Notes: generated from the letters alone by a model not told the origin. A stretch of 14,488 bases of DNA from a bacterium (GCA_021812825.1 JAKAMO010000070.1:1-14488), one strand, 5' to 3'; shown: positions 6,022 through 14,071, counted from the first letter of the stretch. Made by a program: numbers and translations.

Positions 6022-8595
6022 ATGCCGACAAAGCGCGTTTACATCATAGACGCCCACGCCTTCCTGCACAGGAGCTACCACGCCCTGCCCAAGTTCTCCA
6101 CGTCCAAGGGCGAGGAGGTGGGAGCGCTGTTCGGTTTCACCCGCCTGCTGCTGAAGATACTCCGCGAGCGTAAGCCGGAATACCTCGCCGTCTGCTTCGA
6201 CTCCAAGGGCGGCACTTTCCGGGACGACCTTTACGGCGATTACAAGGCCAACCGCCCGGACACGGACGAGGGGCTGGTCAGCCAACTGATAACCGCGCGC
6301 GACCTGGTGAAGGCGCTGGGCCTCAAGGGCCTCTACCTCAAGGGCTACGAGGCCGACGATATAATAGCCACGCTGGCCCGCCGCGCCGCGGCTGCCGGCA
6401 TGGAGGCCGTGATAGTCTCCGGGGACAAGGACGCCGCCCAGCTCGTGGGGGAGCAGGTGAAGATGTGGGACGGCAGCTCCCCCGAGTTCTCCGGCCCCGA
6501 GGCCGTTGAGCGGAAATACGGCGTGCCGCCAAGCCTGCTGCCCGACTATTTCGCGCTGACCGGCGATTCCTCCGACAACGTGCCGGGCGTGGCCGGGGTA
6601 GGCCCCAAGGGCGCCTCCAAGCTGGTGCAGACCTACGGACCGCTGGAGAAGATACTGGCCGCCGCGATGGACCCGGCCCTCGCCGCCAAGGACAAGACGC
6701 TGGCCAAAGTGGCGAAGGACATGGAGAACGCCAGGCTTTCCCGCCGGCTGGTGACGCTGGAGGCCGACGCTCCCATAGAGGAGGGGCTGGATATCCTGAA
6801 GCCCGTCCCTCCGGGAGGGGAAACCCTCGAGGAGATGGCCCGCCGCCTCGAGTTCAAGGACCTGCTGGCGCTGGCCGGCCAGGCCCCGGCGGAGCACAAA
6901 CCCGTGGAGCTGCCGCCGGTAAAGGGACCGAGCGAGCTCCTTCATGTCCTTCCCGACACTATATCCTTTGCCGCCTTCGCCGACGGCCTGGCCGTGGGCT
7001 CGGAGAAAGGCATCTGCGTACTGCGCCCAGGCTTCTTCAGCGCCGAGGAAGGGGAGGCCGCCGCCAGGCTGCTTTCCGATAGGAAGCGCCTGAAGATCTG
7101 TTTCGGGCTGAAGCAGGCCATGCGCCTGCTGGACCTGCCGGCGGGCTTCGAGCCGGAGAACTATTTCGAGGCCGAGCTGGCCTCTTCGCTGCTGGCCGCG
7201 GGCTCCCGCCGGACGGAGCTGCCGCAGATGCTTTTCGAACGCCTCGGCCTGCCGCTGCAGATGCCCGGCTCGGACGAGGAGAAGGCCCAGGCCTGCGCCG
7301 CCCTGCCTGAGCTGTGGCTTAAACTCAAGGAAGATCTGGAGAAGGCCGGAGTCCTGGAGGTGTACGCCGGGCTGGAGCTGCCGCTGCTGCCCGCCGTCTA
7401 CGCCATGGAGCGCACCGGCGCCGCCGCCGACACGGCCCTGCTGGGAGAGCTCTCCTCGCGGTTCGAGCGCAAGATGGCCGAGCTGCAGGCGAAGTCGGAA
7501 GAGCTTACCGGCACGCAGACCAATCTTAACTCGCCTAAGCAGGTGGGCTTCCTGCTCTATGAAAAGCTCAGCCTCGGTCTCGGAGAGGCGCAGAAGAAGC
7601 AGTTCAAGAACAAGGACGGCTACTCTACCAACGAGGAGGCGTTGAACTACCTCAAGGCCGCCCACCCGGTGGTGCCGCTGATCATGGAGTACCGCGAGGT
7701 CTCCAAGCTGAAGTCCTCTTTCGTGGACAACCTGCTCGCGGCGGCGGGGCCCGACGGGCGCATCCACACCACTTTCGACCAGCTGGGCGCGGCCACCGGC
7801 CGCTTCTCCAGCTCCAGCCCCAACCTGCAGAACATCCCGGTCCGTTCCGAATCCGGCCTGCTGGTGCGCAGCTGTTTCGTGGCGCGCGGAGGCTTCACGC
7901 TGCTGTCGGCGGACTACTCGCAGATAGACCTGAGGGTGGTCGCCCACCTCTCCGGGGACAGGAACCTGATAGAGGCCTTCAGGAGCGGGGAGGACATACA
8001 CCTGCGCACCGCGGCCGAGATCTTCCACTGCGCGCCGCAGCTGGTGACCCCCGAGATGCGCCGCGCCGCCAAGGCCATAAACTTCGGCATCGTCTACGGC
8101 AAGACCGCGCAGGGTCTCTCCCAGGACCTGGGCATCAGCCGCTCCGAGGCCTCCGCCTACATCAAGAAGTATTTCGAGGCCTGCCCCGGCGTGAAGGAGT
8201 GGAGCGAGCGCACCGTGGCCGAGGCCAAGAAGACCGGCTATGTAAGGACCTTCACCGGCCGCCGCCGCGCGCTGCCTGAGCTCAACGCCTCCAATCCGCA
8301 CCTGCGCGGCTTCGCCGAGCGGGCCGCGATAAACACGCCGGTGCAGGGCGGCTCCTCCGACATAATCAAGAAGGCCATGATAGGCCTGTTCGGAGAGTTC
8401 CGGCATTCCAGGGACGTTGTCATGCTGCTGCAGGTGCACGACGAGCTGGTCTTCGAGGTGCGCAAGGGCGCGCTCGCGGAGGCCGCCGCCGCTGTCAGGA
8501 AGGCCATGGAGCACGCCTATAAGCTTTCGGTGCCTCTGACCGTGGACCTCAAGACCGGCCCGAACTGGCGCGACATGACCAAGTATGAAGGATAA
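6022..8595 (+). CDS. polA: DNA polymerase I (proofreading domain degenerate)
   Basis: The 857-residue enzyme fills gaps and removes RNA primers in replication and repair. The 5' nuclease domain (1 to about 290) keeps its acidic residues: D10, D60, E110/D112/D113, D135/D137 and D182/D185, with the helix-hairpin-helix GVAGVGPKGASKL. The middle domain (about 305 to 470) lacks the Asp-x-Glu pair expected near its start (ISFAAFADGLAVG), and the later Asp is also missing (CFGLKQAMRLL), so proofreading is predicted absent, as in Taq-type enzymes. The polymerase domain has motif A DYSQIDLRV (631-639), motif B with K684, F688 and Y692, and motif C QVHDELVFE with H806-D807-E808. The ATG at 6022 gives the normal family start, with no good ribosome site and no clear promoter. 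A very long open frame on the opposite strand is a composition effect. Confidence 0.96.
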   Translation: MPTKRVYIIDAHAFLHRSYHALPKFSTSKGEEVGALFGFTRLLLKILRERKPEYLAVCFDSKGGTFRDDLYGDYKANRPDTDEGLVSQLITARDLVKALGLKGLYLKGYEADDIIATLARRAAAAGMEAVIVSGDKDAAQLVGEQVKMWDGSSPEFSGPEAVERKYGVPPSLLPDYFALTGDSSDNVPGVAGVGPKGASKLVQTYGPLEKILAAAMDPALAAKDKTLAKVAKDMENARLSRRLVTLEADAPIEEGLDILKPVPPGGETLEEMARRLEFKDLLALAGQAPAEHKPVELPPVKGPSELLHVLPDTISFAAFADGLAVGSEKGICVLRPGFFSAEEGEAAARLLSDRKRLKICFGLKQAMRLLDLPAGFEPENYFEAELASSLLAAGSRRTELPQMLFERLGLPLQMPGSDEEKAQACAALPELWLKLKEDLEKAGVLEVYAGLELPLLPAVYAMERTGAAADTALLGELSSRFERKMAELQAKSEELTGTQTNLNSPKQVGFLLYEKLSLGLGEAQKKQFKNKDGYSTNEEALNYLKAAHPVVPLIMEYREVSKLKSSFVDNLLAAAGPDGRIHTTFDQLGAATGRFSSSSPNLQNIPVRSESGLLVRSCFVARGGFTLLSADYSQIDLRVVAHLSGDRNLIEAFRSGEDIHLRTAAEIFHCAPQLVTPEMRRAAKAINFGIVYGKTAQGLSQDLGISRSEASAYIKKYFEACPGVKEWSERTVAEAKKTGYVRTFTGRRRALPELNASNPHLRGFAERAAINTPVQGGSSDIIKKAMIGLFGEFRHSRDVVMLLQVHDELVFEVRKGALAEAAAAVRKAMEHAYKLSVPLTVDLKTGPNWRDMTKYEG

Positions 8596-8852
8596 TGTGA
8601 CGAAATTGGGGGAGACGCCGGGACAGACGACAGGACCAGCGAAGAGGCCTGGCGACGTAACGAAGGGGCCGGATAAGCAAAACCCTCGTGAGGGCCGAGC
8701 TTGCATAGCGCGAGGCCCGAATGCGGAGCGAGGGCACGGTGTGCCCCGGATGGAGCGACAGCGACAGGTCCCCGCGCGTTTTGCGTTCCGGGCCCTGCGG
8801 GACGGCGCCGAAACACGGGCTGTTACGGAGGCTGGCACGGCGAAAACACCTT
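8596..8852. repeat. Palindrome-rich non-coding spacer between polA and the rhomboid gene
   Basis: This 257-base gap has no convincing gene, although several frames are open because of composition. It has a chain of short inverted repeats: CCCTC/GAGGG (8683-8694), GGGCC (8692-8696) with GGCCC (8714-8718), a perfect 6-base stem GGGCAC-GGT-GTGCCC (8732-8746), and GTCCC (8768-8772) with GGGAC (8799-8803). Two related units, CCCGAATGCGGAGCGAGGGC (8716-8735) and CCCGGATGGAGCGACAGCGA (8745-8764), follow each other. It resembles a dispersed repetitive extragenic palindrome or a structured RNA; I could not match it to SRP RNA, RNase P, tmRNA or a known riboswitch. No T run follows, so it is not a simple terminator. 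Confidence 0.45.
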
Positions 8853-9599
8853 ATGAGGCTTAGCGCGGCGCCGTTCAGGGACCTGCCGCCGGCCACGCGC
8901 TGGCTGGCCCTTTCCTTCTTCGCCGGCTGGATGGTGGAGCTGTTCTTCGGCGACCGCGCCAACGTCTATCTCGGCCTGGTCCCGGCCCTTTTCCTGGGCC
9001 GCCTGTGGCTCTGGCAGGCCGTCACCTACATCTTCATCCACGGCGGCTTCTGGCACTTCCTCTTCAACACCTTCATGCTCTGGATGCTGGGCCGCATCCT
9101 GGAACCGGAGATGGGTTCGCGCCGCTTCCTGACGTACTTCTTCGTCTGCGGCGCGGCGGCCGCCGTGGTCACCGCGTTCTTCGGCCCGCCGGTCATCCCG
9201 GTGATAGGCGCCTCGGGGGCCATCTACGCCCTGCTGGGGGCCTTCGCTTTCCTGCACCCCGGCGTCACGGTCTATCTCTACTTCGTGCTGCCTATGAGCG
9301 CGCGCATGATGGCTTTCCTGCTCGGCGCGGTGGAGTTCGTGCTCAGCCTCTCCAAGCCCGGCTCCGGCATCTCCAACATCACCCATCTTGGCGGCCTGGT
9401 GGTGGGCCTTCTCTGGCTGTGGGGGGAGCGGCGCTGGCGGGAGCGCCCCGTCCGGGAAGAGCCGGACCCGGAGGCGCTGGCAAGCGAGGACATAGACCGC
9501 CTGCTGGAAAAGGTCTCCCGCCGCGGCCAGTCATCGCTCACCGGCGCCGAACTGAGGCGCCTGGACGATTACGCCAGGCGGCGCGGGGGGCGCGCGTGA
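8853..9599 (+). CDS. Rhomboid family intramembrane serine protease
   Basis: The 248-residue membrane protease cuts transmembrane segments of other proteins in the inner membrane. It shows about six hydrophobic segments. The loop HGGFWHFLFNTFMLW contains H68 and N72, the oxyanion-region pair. The nucleophile is S121 in GASGAIYA, and the base H178 lies in ITHLGG; the 57-residue spacing resembles GlpG. A soluble tail (202-248) with DIDRLLEKVSRRGQSSLTGAE resembles the short helical tail found on many rhomboids. The frame is open back to 8721, but that stretch belongs to the repeat-like spacer, so the ATG at 8853 (MRLSAAPFRDLPPATRW) is preferred. Its ribosome site is poor: GGAGG at 8827-8831 is 21 bases away. 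The stop overlaps the coaE start. The natural substrate is unknown. Confidence 0.92.
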   Translation: MRLSAAPFRDLPPATRWLALSFFAGWMVELFFGDRANVYLGLVPALFLGRLWLWQAVTYIFIHGGFWHFLFNTFMLWMLGRILEPEMGSRRFLTYFFVCGAAAAVVTAFFGPPVIPVIGASGAIYALLGAFAFLHPGVTVYLYFVLPMSARMMAFLLGAVEFVLSLSKPGSGISNITHLGGLVVGLLWLWGERRWRERPVREEPDPEALASEDIDRLLEKVSRRGQSSLTGAELRRLDDYARRRGGRA

Positions 9600-10225
9600 A
9601 GCCGGGGCTCCGCTTCCCGAAAGGGATAACCGTTATCGGCCTTACCGGCCCTATAGCCTCCGGCAAGAGCCTGGCGCTGGAGCTGTTCGCCCGCGAAGGA
9701 CTGCTGACCGTCTCCTCGGACGCGCTGGCCGGTCAGCTCTTGACGGAGCCGGCGTATTTTAATAGAATAGTCAGGAAGTTCAGTCCCGACAAAATCCTTA
9801 CAAACGGTTTACTGGATAAGAAGAAGCTGGCGGCCGAGATATTCGGCTCACCGGCGAAAAGAAAATGGCTTGAAGCCCTCCTGCACCCGGGCATCCTGCA
9901 AAGAATCCACTCCCTGATAATCAGATCCCGCAAAACTGCGGCCGTAGTCGAAGTTCCCCTGCTTTTCGAAGCCGGACTCGGGGAGAGTTTCACGTATACC
10001 GCGTGCCTGTCGGCCCCGGCGAGGACGCTGGAGGCCAGGGCAAGGGCAAGGGGCTGGAGCGCGGCCCAGTACAGGGAGAGGGTCAGGGCCCAGCTTCCGG
10101 CGGAGGAAAAATACGCCAGGGCGGACATAGTCCTGGACAACTCGGGCGGCCGGCGGGAGCTGGCGGAAAAGATTCGGTTCATATGCCGTTTCCTGAAGGA
10201 GACGGAAAAGAGGAATAAAAGATGA
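9596..10225 (+). CDS. coaE: Dephospho-CoA kinase
   Basis: This enzyme adds the 3' phosphate to dephospho-CoA with ATP, the last step of coenzyme A synthesis. The 209-residue product has P-loop GPIASGKS (18-25), acidic D42 ([10 protein letters not shown]), the LLHPGI stretch, VPLLFEAGL and the Arg-rich lid region [16 protein letters not shown], ending with DIVLDNSG as in the family. There is no ATG before the P-loop; GTG at 9596 overlaps the rhomboid TGA (GTGA) and has a G-run ribosome site at 9585-9590, five bases away. The 3' end overlaps rho by four bases (ATGA). The stretch from about 9750 to 9960 is less GC-rich than the flanks and contains a promoter-like pair, so this part of coaE may also serve as a regulatory region for rho. 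Confidence 0.95.
   Translation: MKPGLRFPKGITVIGLTGPIASGKSLALELFAREGLLTVSSDALAGQLLTEPAYFNRIVRKFSPDKILTNGLLDKKKLAAEIFGSPAKRKWLEALLHPGILQRIHSLIIRSRKTAAVVEVPLLFEAGLGESFTYTACLSAPARTLEARARARGWSAAQYRERVRAQLPAEEKYARADIVLDNSGGRRELAEKIRFICRFLKETEKRNKR
9740..9768 (+). promoter_or_regulatory. Near-consensus promoter inside coaE
   Basis: TTGACG (9740-9745) and TAGAAT (9763-9768) each match the sigma-70 consensus at five of six positions, with the optimal 17-base spacer. It lies within the coaE coding region, in a locally AT-rich patch. Transcription would start near 9775 and give rho a leader of about 450 bases, which would suit autogenous control of rho by attenuation, as known for rho in other bacteria. 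The promoter pattern is seen directly; its use is inferred. Confidence 0.5.
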
Positions 10226-11634
10226 ATCAGCAACAGGACGAGCGCAGGTTTAACAGGGGTCACGGCCAGCACAACGGCAACCGCGGCAACGGCAACCCCC
10301 AGGACAGGGGGAACCAGCGCAACGACAACGGCAAGGACCAGAGGCCCATGCCCGCCCCGAACCCGAACCTGCCCAAGGTGGACGTGGCCGGGATGACCAA
10401 GATGACCGTGGCCGAGCTTGTCAAGATCGCCGAGCAGTTCAACATGGAGGGCGTGGCCAGCCTGCGCAAGCAGGAGCTGATCGGCAAGATCATGGAGGCC
10501 CAGGCCAAGGCCAACGGCGTGGCCCAGGGCGAGGGCGTGCTCGAAGTGCTGCCCGACGGCTTCGGCTTCCTGCGCTCGCAGGAATACAACTACCTTTCCA
10601 GCCACGAGGACATCTACGTCAGCCCCTCGCAGATCAAGAAGCTGGGGCTGCGCAAGGGCGACTACGTCAACGGCCTGATCCGCCCCCCGAAGGACGGCGA
10701 GCGCTTCTTCGCGCTGCTGCAGGTCAAGACCGTCAACGGCACCGAGATCGAGAAGATCTCCCACCGCCCGCTGTTCGAGAACCTGACCCCGCTGCATCCG
10801 AACGAGCGCTTTACGCTCGAGACGGCCAAGAACGAGATGACCGGCCGCGTCGTGGACCTGATAGTGCCCGTCGGCAAGGGCCAGCGCCAGCTCATCGTGG
10901 CCGCGCCCAAGACCGGCAAGACGATGATCCTGCAGCGCATCGCCAATTCGCTGACCACCAACCACCCCGAGATAGAATTGATAGTGCTGCTCATCGACGA
11001 GCGCCCCGAGGAGGTCACCGACATGAAACGCTCCGTGAAGGGCGAGGTCATCGCCTCCACCTTCGACGAGCCGGCCGACCGCCACGTGCAGGTGGCCGAG
11101 ATAGTGCTGGAGAAGGCCAAGCGCGGCACCGAGATGGGCAAGCACGTAGTGGTGCTGCTCGACTCGATCACGCGCCTGGCGCGCGCCTACAACACCGTGG
11201 CCCCTTCTTCCGGCCGCGTGCTGTCCGGCGGCCTGGAGAGCACCTCGCTGCAGCGCCCGAAGCGCTTCTTCGGCGCCGCCCGCAACATCGAGGAAGGCGG
11301 TTCCCTTACGATCATAGCCACAGCGCTGGTCGAGACCGGCAGCCGCATGGACGACGTCATCTTCGAGGAATTCAAGGGCACCGGCAACTCCGAGATCTAC
11401 CTGGAGCGCAAGCTGGCCGACCGCCGCGTGTTCCCGGCCATCGACATCAACCGCACCTCCACCCGCAAGGAGGAGCTGCTGATGAGCGAGGACGAACTGA
11501 ACAAGGTCTGGATACTGCGCAAGGTCCTGGCCCCGCTGTCCCCGATAGACTCGATGGAGCTGCTGCTCTCCAAGCTCAACTCCACCAAGTCCAACAAGGA
11601 CTTCCTGAAGTCCATGGAGATGGGCGGCCGCTGA
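10222..11634 (+). CDS. rho: Transcription termination factor Rho
   Basis: This hexameric RNA-dependent ATPase releases transcripts at C-rich sites. The 470-residue protein has an N-terminal extension (1 to about 57) rich in Asn, Gln, Gly and Arg, probably disordered. A SAP-like helical N-domain follows (about 58-95), then the cold-shock-like RNA-binding fold with DGFGFLR (112-118) and DIYVSPSQI. The ATPase core has Walker A APKTGKT (228-234), [12 protein letters not shown], Walker B region [16 protein letters not shown], the Q-loop stretch [14 protein letters not shown] and [22 protein letters not shown]. All core motifs are intact. The ATG at 10222 overlaps the coaE stop, with AGAGGA at 10209-10214 as ribosome site. 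Isoleucine here is mostly ATC, unlike the nearby low-copy genes, consistent with higher expression. The M23 gene starts on the rho stop codon (TGATG). Confidence 0.97.
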   Translation: MNQQQDERRFNRGHGQHNGNRGNGNPQDRGNQRNDNGKDQRPMPAPNPNLPKVDVAGMTKMTVAELVKIAEQFNMEGVASLRKQELIGKIMEAQAKANGVAQGEGVLEVLPDGFGFLRSQEYNYLSSHEDIYVSPSQIKKLGLRKGDYVNGLIRPPKDGERFFALLQVKTVNGTEIEKISHRPLFENLTPLHPNERFTLETAKNEMTGRVVDLIVPVGKGQRQLIVAAPKTGKTMILQRIANSLTTNHPEIELIVLLIDERPEEVTDMKRSVKGEVIASTFDEPADRHVQVAEIVLEKAKRGTEMGKHVVVLLDSITRLARAYNTVAPSSGRVLSGGLESTSLQRPKRFFGAARNIEEGGSLTIIATALVETGSRMDDVIFEEFKGTGNSEIYLERKLADRRVFPAIDINRTSTRKEELLMSEDELNKVWILRKVLAPLSPIDSMELLLSKLNSTKSNKDFLKSMEMGGR

Positions 11635-12557
11635 TGCGCTACGGCTGGAAGGCGGCCGCCGGCATAGCGGCGCTGCTCGGGGCGGCGGCTTTGTCCGCCG
11701 CCGCCGTGCAGCCCGTTACGCCGTTCTACTACGCCCGCTTCTCCGTCCTGACGCCCCCGGGCCCCAAGGAGCCTCCTCCGGAGGCTTTCCGGGCCATCCC
11801 CAGGCTCATCCACGCCAAGCATAAGGTCGCCAAGGGCGACAACGTGCGCGACCTGGCCAGCGCCTATGGCACCGACGTGCGCTCGCTGCAGAGCACCAAC
11901 GGCAACGAGTTCATCTTCATGCGCCGCGGCGGCTATATCCGCGTGCATAACGGCAAGGGCCTGCTCTACGAGGTCAGCGTGGACGGCGAGACCCTGAACG
12001 GGATAGTCCGCCGCTACCTCCGCCAGGGCATGGACCTGCGCGCCTTCAAGGCGGCGGTGGTAGAGGACAACGGTCTGCCGCCTTCGGCCCTGCTGGTGAA
12101 CCATTCCTTCAAAAAGGGCGACAGGGTGTACCTCCCCGGGGTCTACCTGGACCTGGACACCTACCGCATGCCGCTGATGAGCTACGGCCGCATCAGCTCC
12201 AGCTTCGGCCTGCGCTATCACCCGATCCTGCACCGGAAGATCTTCCACAACGGCTGCGATATCCCGATGCCGATAGGCACGCCGGTCTATCCCTCGCGGT
12301 CCGGGACGGTCATCTTCTCCGGCTGGAAGGGGGGGTACGGCAACACCGTGGAGGTGCGGCACCGCGACGGTTCCATAACCCGCTACGGCCACCTGTCCAG
12401 CCTTAAGGTCGGCGTGGGGGAGACCGTTCAGAAGTCCCGTACGCTGCTCGGGAAGGTCGGCTCCACCGGCCTCTCCACAGGCCCGCACCTGCATTTCGAG
12501 ATCATCACCCCTTCCGGCAAGTCCGTGAACCCGCTGGTCAAACTGGGCAAAAGGTAG
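11634..12557 (+). CDS. M23 family endopeptidase with LysM-type domains
   Basis: This is a 307-residue exported or inner-membrane-anchored zinc peptidase of the LytM/NlpD-like group, which cuts or helps regulate cutting of peptidoglycan cross-links. An N-terminal hydrophobic segment (about 8-25) is a signal or anchor. A LysM-type domain lies at about 63-105 and a second LysM-like stretch at about 111-168. The peptidase domain begins near 185 with GRISSSFGLRYHPI; zinc ligands are H205 and D209 (HNGCD) and H287, with H253 (RYGHLSSL) and H285 (HLHFE) as the catalytic histidines. All are present, so an active enzyme is expected. The ATG overlaps the rho stop by one base, so translation is coupled to rho. 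Function with the nearby rhomboid or S41 protein is not shown. Confidence 0.93.
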   Translation: MRYGWKAAAGIAALLGAAALSAAAVQPVTPFYYARFSVLTPPGPKEPPPEAFRAIPRLIHAKHKVAKGDNVRDLASAYGTDVRSLQSTNGNEFIFMRRGGYIRVHNGKGLLYEVSVDGETLNGIVRRYLRQGMDLRAFKAAVVEDNGLPPSALLVNHSFKKGDRVYLPGVYLDLDTYRMPLMSYGRISSSFGLRYHPILHRKIFHNGCDIPMPIGTPVYPSRSGTVIFSGWKGGYGNTVEVRHRDGSITRYGHLSSLKVGVGETVQKSRTLLGKVGSTGLSTGPHLHFEIITPSGKSVNPLVKLGKR

Positions 12558-12593
12558 CCGCTTTTTTGCGGACGTGCCCAGGCGGCTGTTTTT
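12556..12593 (+). terminator. Probable terminator after the rho-M23 operon
   Basis: AGCCGC (12556-12561) pairs with GCGGCT (12582-12587), followed by G and five T residues (12588-12593). An alternative short hairpin CCGC-T6-GCGG (12558-12571) competes. The stem is only six bases with a 20-base loop, so termination may be partial; the next gene's ribosome site begins immediately after. Confidence 0.5.
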
Positions 12594-12604
12594 AAGGAGA
12601 GAGA

Positions 12605-14041
12605 ATGAAAACTGTGACTGCGCTGGTCGCTATGTTTTTTTGCGCTGCGGCAGCTTACTCCGGAGCCGCTCCTGATCCGGGAGCCGCGTATTGTTCTCAA
12701 TTGATCCCGGACCTTAAATTCATTCACCGGCAATTGATCGAAAACTCGGCGAACGTAAGGTATTCCACGGAAACGGCCGCGCTGGCGGCCGCCGCTTATG
12801 ACGCCGAGATGGCGGCAGCTCCTGGCTGCAAGGGCAAGATCGACTATATCCGCGGCGTTAAAAGATACATCGCTTCATATCACGATCCGCATCTGACGCT
12901 GAATTTCGATCCTGCCTGGCTCAAGGGAACGGGTCTGGCGATGAAAAAACTTAACGGCCGGTATTTTGTAATCGCAAAGATCGGGGGCATGGCTTCTCCG
13001 GGAGAGGTGGAGGCTGGCGACGAATTGGTCTCCTGCGGGGGAAAACCGCCTTTAGACATTCTTGAGAGCGAAGTGCTGCCTTTTGAAGCCTTCTATAATA
13101 AAGAGGCCGCGTTGTACCAGTACGCGAAAAGAGGCCTGTTCCTGAGGTCCGATGTCACGGAAGGAGAGGAGACGGCCTGCCTGTTCCGAAAGGGAAACAA
13201 GACATTCGGCGCAAAGCTCAAGTGGCAGCAGGTCGATGGCCACGAACTCCTTGAGTATAAGAATGCGTATGTCAGAGGCCCTGTCTACAAATTCGAGCGT
13301 ATTGAGGGCGTGCCGTGGATAACATTTTCCACGTTCGACCCTAAAAATCCCGAGGAGGCCGGGCTGCTCTCGGAATTCGTGGAGGATGTAAAAAAACTTC
13401 GCGGCGAAAAAATTATCGTCCTGGACATGCGCGGAAATGGCGGCGGTAACTCGGATTGGGGTGCCAGGTGGCTGAAAAACCTTATCGGTTATTCCCCTGT
13501 GCTGCCAGGCAGGGCGCTGATCTGGGCCTCGAAAGCCAACGCCGATTATTACGAATCCTTCATGAAAAAATACTTTGCGGAAGCTTCGCTGTCTCCGCAG
13601 GAAAAAGAGGATTGGAAAGGTTTTGTGGATTGCATTAAGTCGCGGCCCGATACGTTCTTGGAATGTGACTCGAAACTGGAGCATCCGGACGCGAAAACGG
13701 AGCGTACCGGGTTCAAAGGCCGCATTCTCCTGATTACGGACGCCGGCTGCTTCAGTTCATGCGAGGATTTCGTTCTGACGCTGCGCCTTACCGGCCTTAT
13801 GACGCAGCTCGGCCTCGCCACGAACGCAAGCACTGCTTTCGGGGAAATCAGGGTCGGGGTCAAAACACCGAGCGGCTTCGCCAAACTGAATTTTCCCCAG
13901 AAGGTCTTTCTTATCGAGGGGATGGGCCAGGGACCGCTTAAACCGGATATCGGCATAGATTACGATGTTACGGAGGAACTCAAGGGCATTGATAGCATCA
14001 AAATGGCGGTCCTGGCAAAATTGCGCGGCGGAAAACTGTGA
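12605..14041 (+). CDS. Exported S41-family (C-terminal-processing-type) peptidase
   Basis: The 478-residue protein has a signal peptide (MKTVTALVAMFFCAAAAYSGA, cleavage near 21) and a secreted or periplasmic role is likely. The S41 core shows DMRGNGGGNSDW from D274 and the nucleophile region DAGCFSSCEDF, with S384 as probable nucleophile by alignment to the usual S-x-S-E pattern. No lysine is found where CtpA-type enzymes carry their base (GLATNASTAFGEI), so it fits the tricorn/IRBP-like branch rather than CtpA. C382 and C386 flank the nucleophile. A clear PDZ domain was not recognised. The ribosome site AAGGAG (12594-12599) is five bases before the ATG. Base and codon use differ from the neighbours: line 13381-13440 has 28 G/C of 60, and of 24 isoleucines 14 are ATC, 8 ATT and 2 ATA. 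This suggests transfer or a distinct history. The substrate is unknown. Confidence 0.85.
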   Translation: MKTVTALVAMFFCAAAAYSGAAPDPGAAYCSQLIPDLKFIHRQLIENSANVRYSTETAALAAAAYDAEMAAAPGCKGKIDYIRGVKRYIASYHDPHLTLNFDPAWLKGTGLAMKKLNGRYFVIAKIGGMASPGEVEAGDELVSCGGKPPLDILESEVLPFEAFYNKEAALYQYAKRGLFLRSDVTEGEETACLFRKGNKTFGAKLKWQQVDGHELLEYKNAYVRGPVYKFERIEGVPWITFSTFDPKNPEEAGLLSEFVEDVKKLRGEKIIVLDMRGNGGGNSDWGARWLKNLIGYSPVLPGRALIWASKANADYYESFMKKYFAEASLSPQEKEDWKGFVDCIKSRPDTFLECDSKLEHPDAKTERTGFKGRILLITDAGCFSSCEDFVLTLRLTGLMTQLGLATNASTAFGEIRVGVKTPSGFAKLNFPQKVFLIEGMGQGPLKPDIGIDYDVTEELKGIDSIKMAVLAKLRGGKL

Positions 14042-14047
14042 TTCCGG

Positions 14048-14057
14048 GGAAGCTTCC
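14048..14057. promoter_or_regulatory. 10-base perfect palindrome upstream of rpmE
   Basis: GGAAGCTTCC is a perfect palindrome lying just after the S41 stop and nine bases before the rpmE -10 box, in the spacer and -35 area. A repressor binding here would block the promoter. It could also be chance; no known operator was matched. Confidence 0.25.
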
Positions 14058-14062
14058 TGATA

Positions 14063-14071
14063 TGCTATAAT
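14063..14071 (+). promoter_or_regulatory. Extended -10 promoter for rpmE
   Basis: TGCTATAAT (14063-14071) is a perfect extended -10 element (TGn followed by TATAAT). No good -35 match stands 16-18 bases upstream, which an extended -10 can tolerate. Start of transcription would be near 14078, giving a leader of about 25 bases with ribosome site AAGGA at 14091-14095. Confidence 0.65.

Noticed and set aside
5824..8838. Very long open frame on the - strand opposite polA (about 1004 codons)
   Set aside because: It lies over a certain polA gene, its translation is Leu/Gly/Arg/His-rich without any motif, and it follows from GC-rich third positions of the + strand gene.
8721..8852. Longer N-terminus for the rhomboid protein from the ATG at 8721
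   Set aside because: The added 44 residues come from the repeat-like spacer and do not look like a rhomboid N-terminus; 8853 gives the expected start.
8585..8863. Small + strand ORF of 92 codons between polA and the rhomboid gene
   Set aside because: No ribosome site, Arg/Gly/Pro-rich low-information product, overlaps both neighbours, and the DNA is full of inverted repeats in which other frames are also open.
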